Positions 24,169-33,918 of a DNA stretch of 64,000 nt are shown here, one piece after another (position 1 is the first letter of the stretch; the number at the start of each line of letters is the position of its first letter). The stretch is from Hysterangium stoloniferum (Eukaryota > Basidiomycota > Agaricomycetes > Hysterangiales > Hysterangiaceae), in contig WHVD01000006.1 in assembly GCA_015178975.1 (NCBI GenBank), positions 1,178,001-1,242,000 on the forward strand, written 5' to 3'. Below the pieces are notes generated by a model that saw nothing but the letters and a program-made list of their open reading frames with translations, ran no database searches and was not told where the DNA came from. The translations under genes and the position numbers were made by a program.

Positions 24169-24779
24169 ACAGCCAAGGCCTCCATGGAAACCCCATCGAA
24201 GGACAAACCGGCTTCCGACTCGAAAAAAGAGTAAGCAACCCCACAGACTCCATGCGGGTTGGGGGTTGCATTGCCTCTCCACACATTCAAGAGTTTACCC
24301 AAAAGGCAGAGGCTGACAGGATTTATTGGATAAGTTGTCAACAAATGTTTTTTCGTGAATTTCATATCTAGAAAACAATGGGTCGAGCCAGAATCTATGA
24401 GAGCTGAAAAAACAAATTTCGGAATCATATAAGATATAAGTTTAATGAAAAATGAATCAGAATGCGAAAGAGCAGATGCGTTGAGATGGGTAACTCTTGA
24501 ATGTGCAGAGAGGCAACACAACCCCCAACCTGTGTGGAGTCTGCAGGCTTGCTCACTCTTTTTTCGAGTCAGAAGCCAGTTTGTCCTTTGATGGGGTTTC
24601 CGTGGAGGCCTTGGCTGTTCGACCCTTTGAAGAGTTTGCTTTTGCCAGCAGACATTCCGGAACTCAATGACCAGGTTTTCCGCACAAGAGACAGAGGTTA
24701 TTGTCCATACGACATTGTCTTTCCTGTGGGGTCAATTTGCCATTGGGTCTGAGTTTGCCTGTGAGGTCAGGTTTTCTGG

Positions 24780-27700
24780 TTTGCTTCTTCGATGGCACAA
24801 GTAATTCGGTTGTTACCCAAGCTTGTGATTTACCCATCTGTTTCCCGTGTGGAACATCTCAATTAGTCACTTTCTATGTGACCCAGTTAGACTCAAGTTG
24901 CTCAGTGGTCCTAGGACACAACTGGCTTACCCGCTACAATCCGTTGATTGACTGGATAGCTAACAGTATCATATTCCAGACTCCCGTGGCAGCCGAGGAA
25001 ACTGCACCTGTCTCAGCCTCCACAGCACCTGCAGTCTCGAGGACTCCTGTGATCCCTACGGCACCCATGGCTTCCCTGGAACCCACAGCACCTCCATCTA
25101 TTTCTCTGATTAATGCTGCAGCTTTTATTAGGCTTCAAAAATGGATGGGTCCCAGGTGTTCACTATCAACTTAAAAATTGATGAAGCAACTGGACGTTTT
25201 TCAACACCAGTATCTGAATCTGAGCAAGCCACTGACCTAGAAGGCGTCCTGGAGAAATATCATGACTTCATGGATGTTTTTAGCAAGCAAAAAGCTGACC
25301 TGCTTCCACCTCACAGAGAATATGACTTAAAAAATCAATTTTGAAGATGGTGCCCAGCCACCCCAGGACATATCTACCCGCTCTCGTCTATGGAACTTTC
25401 CGCAATCTGCGATTTCCTGAATGAACATTTGTCCATAGGTTTTATCAGACCCTCAAAGTCTCCTTTTGGAGCACCTGTTCTGTTTGTCAGAAAAAAGGAT
25501 GGATCCCTTAGACTATGTGTTGATTTTAGAGGACTCAATGCTGTCACCAAAAAGGACAAATATCCACTCCCACTTATATCTGACCTGCTCGATGCTCCAC
25601 AGAACACCCGGATTTACATCAAAATAGATCTCAAGCACACCTATCATTTGGTCTGGATCGCCATGGGCGACGAATGGAAAACCACTTTTAGAACCCATTA
25701 TGGGGCCTTCAAGTGGTTGGTGATGCTCTTTGGACTCACCAATGCTCCATCTGTTTTTCAGCATTTTATCAATGACATTTTCTCCGACATGCTCGATGTA
25801 TGTGTCATTGTTTACTTGGACGACATTCTTATCTACTCTGACAATCCCGCAGAACACGACAAACAAGTCTGTGAAGTTCTCCGGAGACTCAGACAACATG
25901 GTTTATTCGTGAATGGTAAAAAATGTACTTTTGACACAGACTCCGTGGAATACCTAGGTTTCATGATGGGACCCGATGGACTTCGCATGGACGAAACTAA
26001 AGTGCAAGTCATCAAAGATTGGCCTGAACCCCAAAAAGTTAAAGATATACAATCCTTCCTCAGATTTGCCAATTTTTACTGATGTTTTATCCGTGGATAT
26101 TCCAACATCACGGTACCCCTTACCCATCTTACACATAAGGGTACTCCGCGTAATTTTTTAACGATAAGTGTCAAAAAGCTTTTAACCTTTTAAAAAAATT
26201 CTTTTTCTTCAGCTCCTATTCTGTCACATTGGAAACCGGACTTCCTGCTCATTGTCAAAACAGACACCTTGGATTATGTGCTTGGAGCCATTCTGTCTAT
26301 CCAGGACTCCGACGGAGAAGTCCACCCCATGGCTTTTCTGTCCCAGACTTTTACCAGAGCAGAGCTCAGCTACGACATTCATGATAAGGAACTCCTGGCA
26401 ATCCTTTCAGCTTTCAAAGCATGGCGACACTATTTGGAAGGCTCGGGAACTCCTATTGACGTTGTAACAGATCACAAAAACCTGGAATACTTTTCTACCA
26501 CAAAACCTTTGACCCACCGGCAGGCCTGCTGGCCTGAATATCTATCTGCTTTCAACATGATTATCCACTTTCGACCCGGCTGTCTCGGTGGCAAACCCGA
26601 TGCTTTAACTAGATGATGGGACGTCTATCCTAAAGAGGGGAGCAACGACTATGCCATGGTAAATCCACACAACCTGAAACCTATTTTCACAAATCAGCAA
26701 CTTACCATATCAGTCCGCGCAACTTTCCTCATCAATCCCATTGTCCGTGGAATTATCATTATGGATATTAAGAAGTTACATCAAGATATTCTATCAGCAA
26801 TTCTGCTAGACCCGATAACTAAAGCTCACCTAGACAATCCCACAGACCCCGATCAACCTCGGTGGTCTCTTGATCAACATGGTTTCATTAGACTTGACAA
26901 TCGGATCTATGTACTGGACTCCAGCAGCCTCTGCCTCAGGATCCTTCAATACAAACATGATCATCCACTCTCAGGACATTTCGGGTACAACAAAACTCTA
27001 TCATTAATAAGAGAATATACTTGGCCCGGACTCTGTGGATTCATTAAGCACTATTGTAAACCTTGCACTACTTGTCCCCGCTCGAAATCTCAGCAACATA
27101 AGCCATATGGCCTTTTGAAACAACTCCCAGTACTGGAACATCCGTGGAATTCTATCTCTATGGATTTCATTGAACACCTACCAGATTCCAAAGGCTTTTC
27201 CACCATTCTAGTCGTTGTTGACAGATTCTCAAAACAAGATATATTCATCCCTACTTATGACACAATTACGTCTGTGCAGTTAGCAGAACTTTTCATTATC
27301 CACGTATTTTCCAAGCACGGAGTTCCATCCCACATGACTTCCGATCAAGGATCAGAGTTCGTGTCTCACTTCTTTAGATCCCTCGGGAAATCCTTGGACA
27401 TGACACTACATTTCATGTCCGGACATCACCCGGAAGGCGACGGACAAACCGAACGTGTCAATCAGACATTGGAACAATATCTCCGTGTATATTGCAACTA
27501 CCAACAGGACAATAGGAAATCCTTGTTACCACTTGCAGAGTTTGCTTACAACAATGTACCTTCGGCCACTACTGGTGTTTCCCCGTTCTTTGCAAATAAA
27601 GGATATAATCCAAATATTACAGTACATCCAGAATGAAATCTCTCCTCTGCTTGCACTCAAGAGTTCACCACAGACCTCCATGAGCTCCACGAGGAATTCC

Positions 27701-28115
27701 CTGCAATAATTTCCACCCAAGAGCAATATCAACTTTCAGCGGACAAACACCGGATCCCACCACCAAACTTCAAGATTGGCGATCGTGTTTTTGTCAAAGC
27801 TCAATTCTTCCAGACAACCCATCCATCGAAAAAGCTTGCTGAAAAATATTTAGGTCCGTTTGAAATTATCACACAAGTAGGTTTAGTCTCTTGGACTCTA
27901 TGGCTTCCGGATAGCATGCGCACGGTACACCTGGTATTTCATGTTTCTATGTTAGAACCTTGTACTGCTAACACTATCCCGGATCGCGTGCAATATCGGC
28001 CTCCTCCAGTCATTATTGATGGAGAACCCGAGTTTGAAATCTCACAAATTTTAGATTTGAAAATTGACAAGCATCGACACACTTGTAAACTGCTTTACTT
28101 GGTCAAGTGGGCGGG
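24780..28115 (+). pseudogene. Pol remnant of gypsy B2
   Basis: Parts in order are the end of protease and its linker (about 24790-25340), RT (25390-26082, [19 protein letters not shown] and the catalytic YLDDILIYS near 25815), RNase H (26269-26616, [12 protein letters not shown]) and the integrase zinc region (about 26960-27090). These are followed by the integrase core (about 27140-27500, SMDFIEHLP, TSDQGSEF, HPEGDGQTERVNQTL) and a C-terminal barrel. A chromodomain start (LLYLVKWAG) ends at the inserted solo LTR. The copy is broken. Confidence 0.85.
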
Positions 28116-28837
28116 TGTTACGACCGTGTCGCAACCCTATCGGCCCCGAGGTTATCGCCACTTGTCAACGTTTCAAGTCATCCTCTCGGAAACCATCGGC
28201 CCCGAAGCTGACGAATGTTTCGCGAAGATCAAACTCCGTTTATGCCCACGTCAAAATAACTCGTATTGTCTGGTCAAACTTTGATACGTCCCCTTTTATT
28301 ATGTTGATCCGTTCAATCTTATGTTTCGCATATGTCTATCTATATTTGTAGTCCTCGAACCATTTCCTTTTATCGTAATCCCGCTCTCGGTTATCATCGG
28401 CCTCCGAACTAATCATAAACTTCCCGTTCCTAGTCAAGCTTATTGTTAATACCGTGTTCCACCCTTCTCCCCATTAGTATTTTCCAGACGCCTGTTACTT
28501 GTATATGAACCCGCTGTAATTGTAGTTACTAGGCAATCAGAATATCGACTTAGAATACCCTCATACACCTGTATCAGTCTCATACTAAGACTTCCCCCAT
28601 CCGCCTTCGCGTGCGCTCGCCCACTCCCGGCCCCGACCCCTTGGCCCGACGCCCGACTTGTCCTTCGATTCCGATCGGTATCACGCCGAAAGGTACTCAC
28701 TAGGACTAGTCTTCGCCCGCCCGAAATTTAAGGACATCCTACGGATATTTGCGAGGGCGCAGCCCATAAGCTGAAGCCAAGTCCTTCCGATCGGTCCCTG
28801 TCGGCCACCGACATTAGTCAGTTTCCAGTTCTTAACA
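28116..28837 (+). repeat. Solo LTR-A copy 3, TSD GCGGG
   Basis: The 722-bp unit begins TGTTACGACCGTGTCGC and ends TTCTTAACA, flanked by GCGGG at 28111-28115 and 28838-28842. It is inserted in the chromodomain-coding end of gypsy B2. It is almost identical to the copy at 46172-46893, so it is recent. Confidence 0.95.
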
Positions 28838-28880
28838 GCGGGTTACAAGGGCACCGATGAAGAAACCTCATGGATTTTGG

Positions 28881-29006
28881 CCACGGAACTCCGTAATGCC
28901 ATGGAACTCCGTAATGCCACAGAACTCTGTAATGCCACAGAACTCCGTAATGCCATGGAACTCCGTAATGCCACAGAACTCTGTAATGCCACAGAACTCC
29001 ATAATG
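28881..29006. repeat. 18-bp tandem repeat at the 3' end of gypsy B2 pol
   Basis: Seven units of 18 bp of the form CCA(C/T)(G/A)GAACTC(C/T)GTAATG are present. In element B3 the same place (about 7655-7680) has a single unit, so the array expanded in this copy. It lies just after the chromodomain-coding part. A 3' non-coding stretch of about 260 bp follows to the antisense gene. Confidence 0.9.
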
Positions 29007-29268
29007 CCACGGAAATCGTTACTGACTTTCATACAGCTTACCCACTCAAACCTGGACCACTATCATCTCTCTGACCATACTCCACAGACCCCGTGTTACG
29101 TTTGGACTCATTTTTCATTATTCCCTGTCGCCCTATGTCTCTCTTTGCTTTTACAGATATGTTTTCAAGTCCTTAAGCGGATTTTCCCATGGACTTTGAC
29201 TTTTATACTTTTCACACTTTACTTTTATGTTCAAAATTATTAAACTTTATATTTCTATTTTACTTTTC

Positions 29269-30096
29269 TCAGTCTACATTTATGGGACTGTGCTTTTTAC
29301 CCGCTTCCTCAGCCACCTCCTCAGATAGCTCCTCGACCTCTGCGGCAACCCCGTCCTTATCCGACCCGGCTTCCTCGGAACTCCCAGCTTGCGGCTCCTC
29401 ATAGATGTACCCGCCAAACTCCACTAGGAACTTCCAAAATTCTGAGTGGAGTCCCCAGAGCTCGTTTGCCACCACCACTTGGACTTTGTTGCTCTTTCTG
29501 AGCAACATGTTCTGGGCCTCAATGCCCTCGGCGATCCGTCCCAGGACCTCATCCAACCCGGAAAACCCATCTGACCCATTGATGTCCCACGCCCTAGACC
29601 CTGTGGCCTGCTCATGAACAAGTGAACACCTCACCTTGAGGTGTGCACATTGGAAGCAGCCCAGACCCTGGCTGGACTATCAATTGCACTCAGTGTTCTG
29701 GTCATTACAACCGGAACACCACAGGTCATTCTGTGTGGGTAGGTGGGACTGGTGCCGCCTTCCTTGCCTTCTGTTGATATGGTTAGTTCCTCAGTATATC
29801 CCACGAACCCATTGCTTACCTTCTGGGGGCTCTCCGGCTCCCCCTTGGACTCCGACTCGACCTCTGTCACCTTGCGCTGAAAATAACAAGTCAGTCAAAA
29901 AAATGACAAGTTGAAATATTGGGACTTACCTTTCCCGTGACAACCGCAGCTCTGTCCACAGCCACCTGCGCTTTCTCCACAGCCACCGTGCAGCCTCCTC
30001 CTCATCTCTCTTCTTTTGCCTCTCGGCCTCTTCCTCCATGGCCAATGCCACCTGGTACTCCCTGTCTAAAGCCTCCTTGGCCTCCCTGGCCTCCCT
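29269..30096 (-). pseudogene. Antisense accessory gene of gypsy B2, Cys-cluster protein
   Basis: It lies inside the TSD-defined element, opposite to gag-pol and just before the 3' LTR. From its 5' side it shows a charged helical region (REAREAKEALDREYQ, about 30090-30040) and an intron at about 29878-29931 (GTAAGT ... TTTTCAG). Next come KVTEVESESKGEPESPQK, a second intron (GTAAGC ... GAACTAACC ... CAACAG) at about 29775-29822, and Cys clusters (CFQCAHLKVRC near 29640). Further on are the helical LDEVLGRIAEGIEAQN, an acidic stretch, and the end AGKKHSPINVD. Function is unknown, and zinc binding is an inference from the CxxC pattern. The copy looks broken. It resembles predicted proteins common in mushroom genomes, from memory only. 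Confidence 0.72.
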
Positions 30097-30669
30097 CTAA
30101 CCAAGCCCTGTTCCCGTTTTAGTCAAATGACCTGTCATGATTTGGACTCCGCTCCCACTCTGTTTCCCATTATGGTTTATGATTTGTCACTATTTGGACT
30201 CTGCTCCATTCCGTCCCGTTCCTAACACCAATTTGGTGTCTACTTTTCCCATTTTACATTTTGCTCATTTCGTTTCATTATTACTGGATTCGGTATGACA
30301 TTTACTCCATGGTCTATTTAAACTGGCAGATGTTGTACATACAATCCAGTCAGAAAATCAGCTTAGATTCCCCCCAGTAATCTAATACATTTTCCGCTCT
30401 AAACCCTACTTGAATCACACCGCTTGCACTAGTCAGAGCCCACGGGCTCTGGTGCATCTATCTCTCTCACCAATCTCGATTCATGACCCATGACCTCCGA
30501 CCTCCGACCTTACGACCCACGACCCCCACCCAGACTCCCCGGGATTCCCATCCACCTGTCTGAAATTGGATGACATGATCTAGCGAGGGTGCAGCCTATA
30601 AGCTGAAGCCAAGTCCTACCGGATATTCCGCAGGTTTCTTCAGAGACCCGCCCTGTACGTATCCTAACA
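30097..30669 (+). repeat. 3' LTR of gypsy B2 (shortened)
   Basis: 573 bp match the right part of the 5' LTR, from the region equivalent to about 22345 to its end CCTAACA. The left part of the LTR is not seen, and the antisense gene adjoins directly. Confidence 0.87.
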
Positions 30670-30674
30670 CTGCG

Positions 30675-31121
30675 TGAAAATTGGGCTAATAGAGCATTTT
30701 GTAGTAATTGGATTTGTTGGATAGGTCCTTCACTCTTGTGCCGGAGCTGTAGAGCATCCCAGCAAGCCTTAGCTCCTTGATCCAAGTCAATATATTCCCA
30801 TTCGGATGGTTCGAGAGTGGAGGCAATGAGGGCAGCTGCTAGAGAATTGTTACTGGTCCAATTGGTTCGAGTGCGAGGGTGGTCAATACCAGATTGAGGA
30901 ATTGTTCCTTTGGCATAGTCCTGGAAACTGGTGAGAGTGAGAAATAATGTGGCGGCACGAAGCCACTGTTGATAATTTGATTGGAGTTTGTCTAACTTTG
31001 GCCCAGAATAAATGACATTGGTACGAAGTGCTGTGATAGAGGGGGCAATATCATCTATAGATGCTGTCATTGAAGAAGCCATGTAGAATATGAATGGAAA
31101 TGGAGTTACAGTCCAATTCAT
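30675..31121 (-). pseudogene. Gag N-terminal part of Copia-1
   Basis: The minus-strand open stretch starts MNWTVTPFPFIFYM at 31121 and has the copia gag features LDKLQSNYQQWLRAATLFL and WEYIDLDQGAKACWDALQ. It ends where gypsy B2 was inserted. The start is about 30 bases downstream of the primer-binding site. Confidence 0.8.
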
Positions 31122-31154
31122 CGCAAAGGTATAGTTAGCTTATACAGACGAGTT

Positions 31155-31167
31155 GGGGCCCATAACC
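31155..31167 (-). other. Primer-binding site of Copia-1 (initiator Met tRNA, internal)
   Basis: Read on the minus strand, the 13 bases directly after the 5' LTR are GGTTATGGGCCCC. Their complement GGGGCCCATAACC contains the GGGCCCATAACC of the eukaryotic initiator tRNA-Met anticodon stem-loop. This is the half-tRNA priming type known from Drosophila copia and yeast Ty5. The same 13 bases follow the 5' LTR of Copia-2. Confidence 0.8.
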
Positions 31168-31480
31168 TGTTGAAATTTAACTCTAAAAGTATAACTCAGT
31201 CTCGATATTGGTATAACAGACTATATTTAATGTACCTAAAAGTATAACTAGTACACTGTAAGTATGTGTTAACCTCGCTATAATTTGACCAACTCACCTC
31301 AGTCTCGATATTGGTATAATGGACTGAGGTGTAGTATCAGTGTGAAGAGGTGGTGGAAGTTCTAACCGTTCTATATACGAAGAATATTGACCGTTTAGAT
31401 ACGACACGTAGATGTATTGACTGTCTAAGTCTAATACAGGCCGAACCGGTATTGACTACTTAGTTCAATACGATTGGGTG

Positions 31481-31561
31481 AAGTAGCTATCTAAAGTAAA
31501 GTAGAGAAGTAGCTATCTAAAGTAAAGTAGAGAAGTAGCTATCTAAAGTAAAGTAGAGAGC
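31481..31561. repeat. 27-bp tandem repeat in solo LTR C
   Basis: Three exact units of 27 bp begin AAGTAGCTATCTAAAGTAAA. Gypsy C LTRs have a single equivalent (TAGATAGCTACTT, read in reverse), so this is a local expansion. Confidence 0.9.
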
Positions 31562-31580
31562 TGAAACGAATAAAGGGAAT

Positions 31581-32230
31581 TGTGAAGAGTCGATGTATTC
31601 TGACTGTTCGATATATGAAGAATAGTGTTTATTCAACTACTATTAGAAAGTATTGACCATTCAGTACAATATATGTAGTAAGTTACTAGACTGATAGTAC
31701 TAGTAGAGAGATGCACTACACGTCACAAGAGCAACTGTACAGTTGCTCGTGACGACTAGAACAAGAGAATAGAAGAGTTGACCTTTACGGTACAACTTGT
31801 AGCTAGAAGTAAGAGAGATAATCAGCAAAAACTGAATATCTAGGGTAGAGAGATAGCAGCACGAGTTGACTATAGTGTCGACGAGCGCAGAGACTTGAGA
31901 GTGGGACTCGAACTTCGCAGTTCAAGTCCAAAGACTATTAGTATGCGAGAAAACACTACCTTTATAGGTAGCTGAGATGTTACCCTTGACACCTCTCGCT
32001 ATTCCACGTCTGGGTCGTTACGAGATGGTGTCTGCTGGGTAAAAAGGTGTCTGAGTTTCATTTGGTGCTGAGTGCACCCACAAGTATACACAATGCTTCG
32101 AACTAATAAAGTGATGCAATATTCGAAGAATATAAAACATAGAAGAATATGAATAGAATGTGTAAAATATAAATAAAATAAAAGGAGTGTTTTACCATAA
32201 TGAAACTGTGGTAAAAGCATACTCCTCACA
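31581..32230 (-). repeat. Solo LTR, family C (inner, nested in the same family), TSD GGAAT
   Basis: The 650-bp unit begins TGTGAAGAGTCG and ends CTCCTCACA, with GGAAT at 31576-31580 and 32231-32235. It lies inside the outer solo LTR of the same family and same orientation. The TSD proves a separate insertion and excludes a simple tandem duplication. Confidence 0.92.
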
Positions 32231-33213
32231 GGAATCGACTGTTAAGTGCAATTCCAAATGACTGCTCGAGTGTAGAAAAGAGTAACGAGAGAGACAAATA
32301 GTAGAGTAGCGCGAATGTAGTTCACGCGGATTGAGATATAGATGGAGTTTCGACTGGTGCAGTTCAAAACTTTGATTGTGTGGATAGTTAAAGCCCGTCT
32401 GTAACAGTCGAGACGATACCCCAATCACAACTTACAGGACACTAACTGGGTGTCTGGGTAAGTTGTGGTTGTGGGGTAAAAAGTGTCTCAGCTTCATTTG
32501 GTGCCAAGTGCACCCACAAGTATACACAAAGCTTTGAACTAATGAAATGGTGCAATATTCAAAGAATATAAAGAATAGAAAAATATGAATAAAATGTGTA
32601 AAATATAAATAAAATAAAAGGAGTGTTTTACCATAATGAAAATGTGGTAAAAGCATACTCCTCACAATCAGAAGCTGTGAGTATATATGTCATTCTTGAA
32701 CAATAGAGTGTGAGAACAAAAGGTGAGACATAATCAGACAATATGGCGTAAAATCTCGATCATGGCAGAAGAATGGGCACCCATCGGGTGCCCATTGAGT
32801 CCGCTCCTTTGTATGTTCTAAAAATAGATTTAATCTTGATTGGTCATTGTTTTCGGAGTTATAGGTCGATTGTTACCATTCGCATATGTCCTTCCAGATC
32901 TGATGGCATCAAGTGTGAAATCAAATGAGGTCGACCCCACTCCGCTGTAAGGCCCCCAGCCACTTTGTATTTGTCAAAGACACAATAAACAATGCGAGCC
33001 ATGGTGTTAAATAACATGTCTGGCCGCCTAGATCTCAAGTTGCTGTAATTCTATATAGTCACTTATAAATATGCACAGTCAAGCCCGATCTCGTAGCATT
33101 GAAATATATGTACTTTACAATCTTATTAAAAAAAATTAGAACGAGAATAAAAAACGAGAATAGGAGGGTAAGCTGCGTGGCAAGACATTACACACGATGG
33201 CCACGACAGTCTG

Positions 33214-33842
33214 TGTGAGAGGTATGGCGAAATACACTCAGGAAATATAGTTGGATGAGCTCTTACTATATTTCCTTTATTATTTCTATTTTCTCTCTTT
33301 TATTATATCTATAATTAGTTCGACAACCTATGTATGCGGTACATCGACTCTTGTGGGTGCACACACGCCAGACTTATGTATTCTAGCACCCGTAGTTTAG
33401 AACTCAGACACTTTTTACACCACAACCACGACTTACCCAGACACCCATTAGTGTCCTGTAAGTTGTGATTGGTGTATTGTCTCGACCGTCACAGACGGGC
33501 TTTAGCTATCTACTCTATCAGAGTTTCGAACTGTACCAGTCGAAACTCAATCCTTATCGCAACTCGCGTGGACCACATCCACGCTATTCTATTATTCGAC
33601 TCTCTAGTACTCTACTTTACTCTTGAGCAGTCGTTCAGAATCGCACTTGATAGTCAATTCTACTTATTCGTTTAGCTCTCTACTTTATTCTAGATAGCTA
33701 CTTCCTTCTACCGTATTGAACTAAGTAGTCAATATGCATTCATTCTGTATTAGACTTCGACAGTCAATACATCTTAGTGTCGTACCTAAACGGTCGATAT
33801 TCTTCGTATATAGAATGGTTAGGACTTCCACTACTCTTCACA
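33214..33842 (+). repeat. 5' LTR of gypsy C (629 bp)
   Basis: It begins TGTGAGAGGTATGG and ends CTCTTCACA. An AT-rich stretch with TATATCTATAA at about 33303-33315 could be promoter sequence. Differences from the 3' LTR are concentrated at CpG sites. Confidence 0.95.
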
Positions 33843-33843
33843 G

Positions 33844-33861
33844 TGGTGATCCGGCCCGGAC
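33844..33861 (+). other. Primer-binding site of gypsy C
   Basis: One base after the LTR comes TGGTGATCCGGCCCGGAC. It starts with TGG, the complement of the CCA end of a tRNA. The primer tRNA would end in CCGGATCACCA. I did not identify which tRNA. Confidence 0.6.
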
Positions 33862-33918
33862 CGCTCTTTCCCTACGAAGAAAAACATTTATTTCAACTAT
33901 CAAATTCTAAGCACGTAA

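Larger units (their letters stand above)
22105..30669 (+). mobile_element. Ty3/gypsy element B2 (fossil, both ends present), TSD CTGTG/CTGCG
   Basis: The element is 8565 bp with a 5' LTR at 22105-22917 and a shortened 3' LTR at 30097-30669. It is flanked by CTGTG (22100-22104) and CTGCG (30670-30674), one transition apart, and Copia-1 gag continues on both sides. Inside are gag, protease, RT, RNase H, integrase and a chromodomain region split by a solo LTR-A (28116-28837). An antisense accessory gene sits at 29269-30096. The copy is broken, with roughly ten breaks and an internal inverted duplication. Confidence 0.92.
31341..32666 (-). repeat. Solo LTR, family C (outer), TSD ATCAG
   Basis: It begins TGTGAAGAGGTGG and ends CTCCTCACA, flanked by ATCAG at 31336-31340 and 32667-32671. 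Without the inner insertion it is about 671 bp. It is minus-oriented relative to gypsy C and inserted in the 5' LTR of Copia-1. Confidence 0.92.
31168..32854 (-). repeat. 5' LTR of Copia-1, interrupted
   Basis: LTR sequence occupies 31168-31340 and 32672-32854, with the family C solo LTR and its TSD between. The last 17 bases or so lie at 47552-47568, beyond the TIR element. Compared with 17523-17885 it has scattered transitions and a 10-bp length difference. Confidence 0.88.

Noticed and set aside
28446-28700. 84-codon gene, identical at 46309-46563
   Set aside because: Both lie inside solo LTR-A copies. The identity follows from the repeat and not from protein selection.
31341-32666. Two-LTR element with a tiny interior
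   Set aside because: The inner copy has its own TSD (GGAAT) and the outer parts join into one LTR, so it is a nested pair of solo LTRs.
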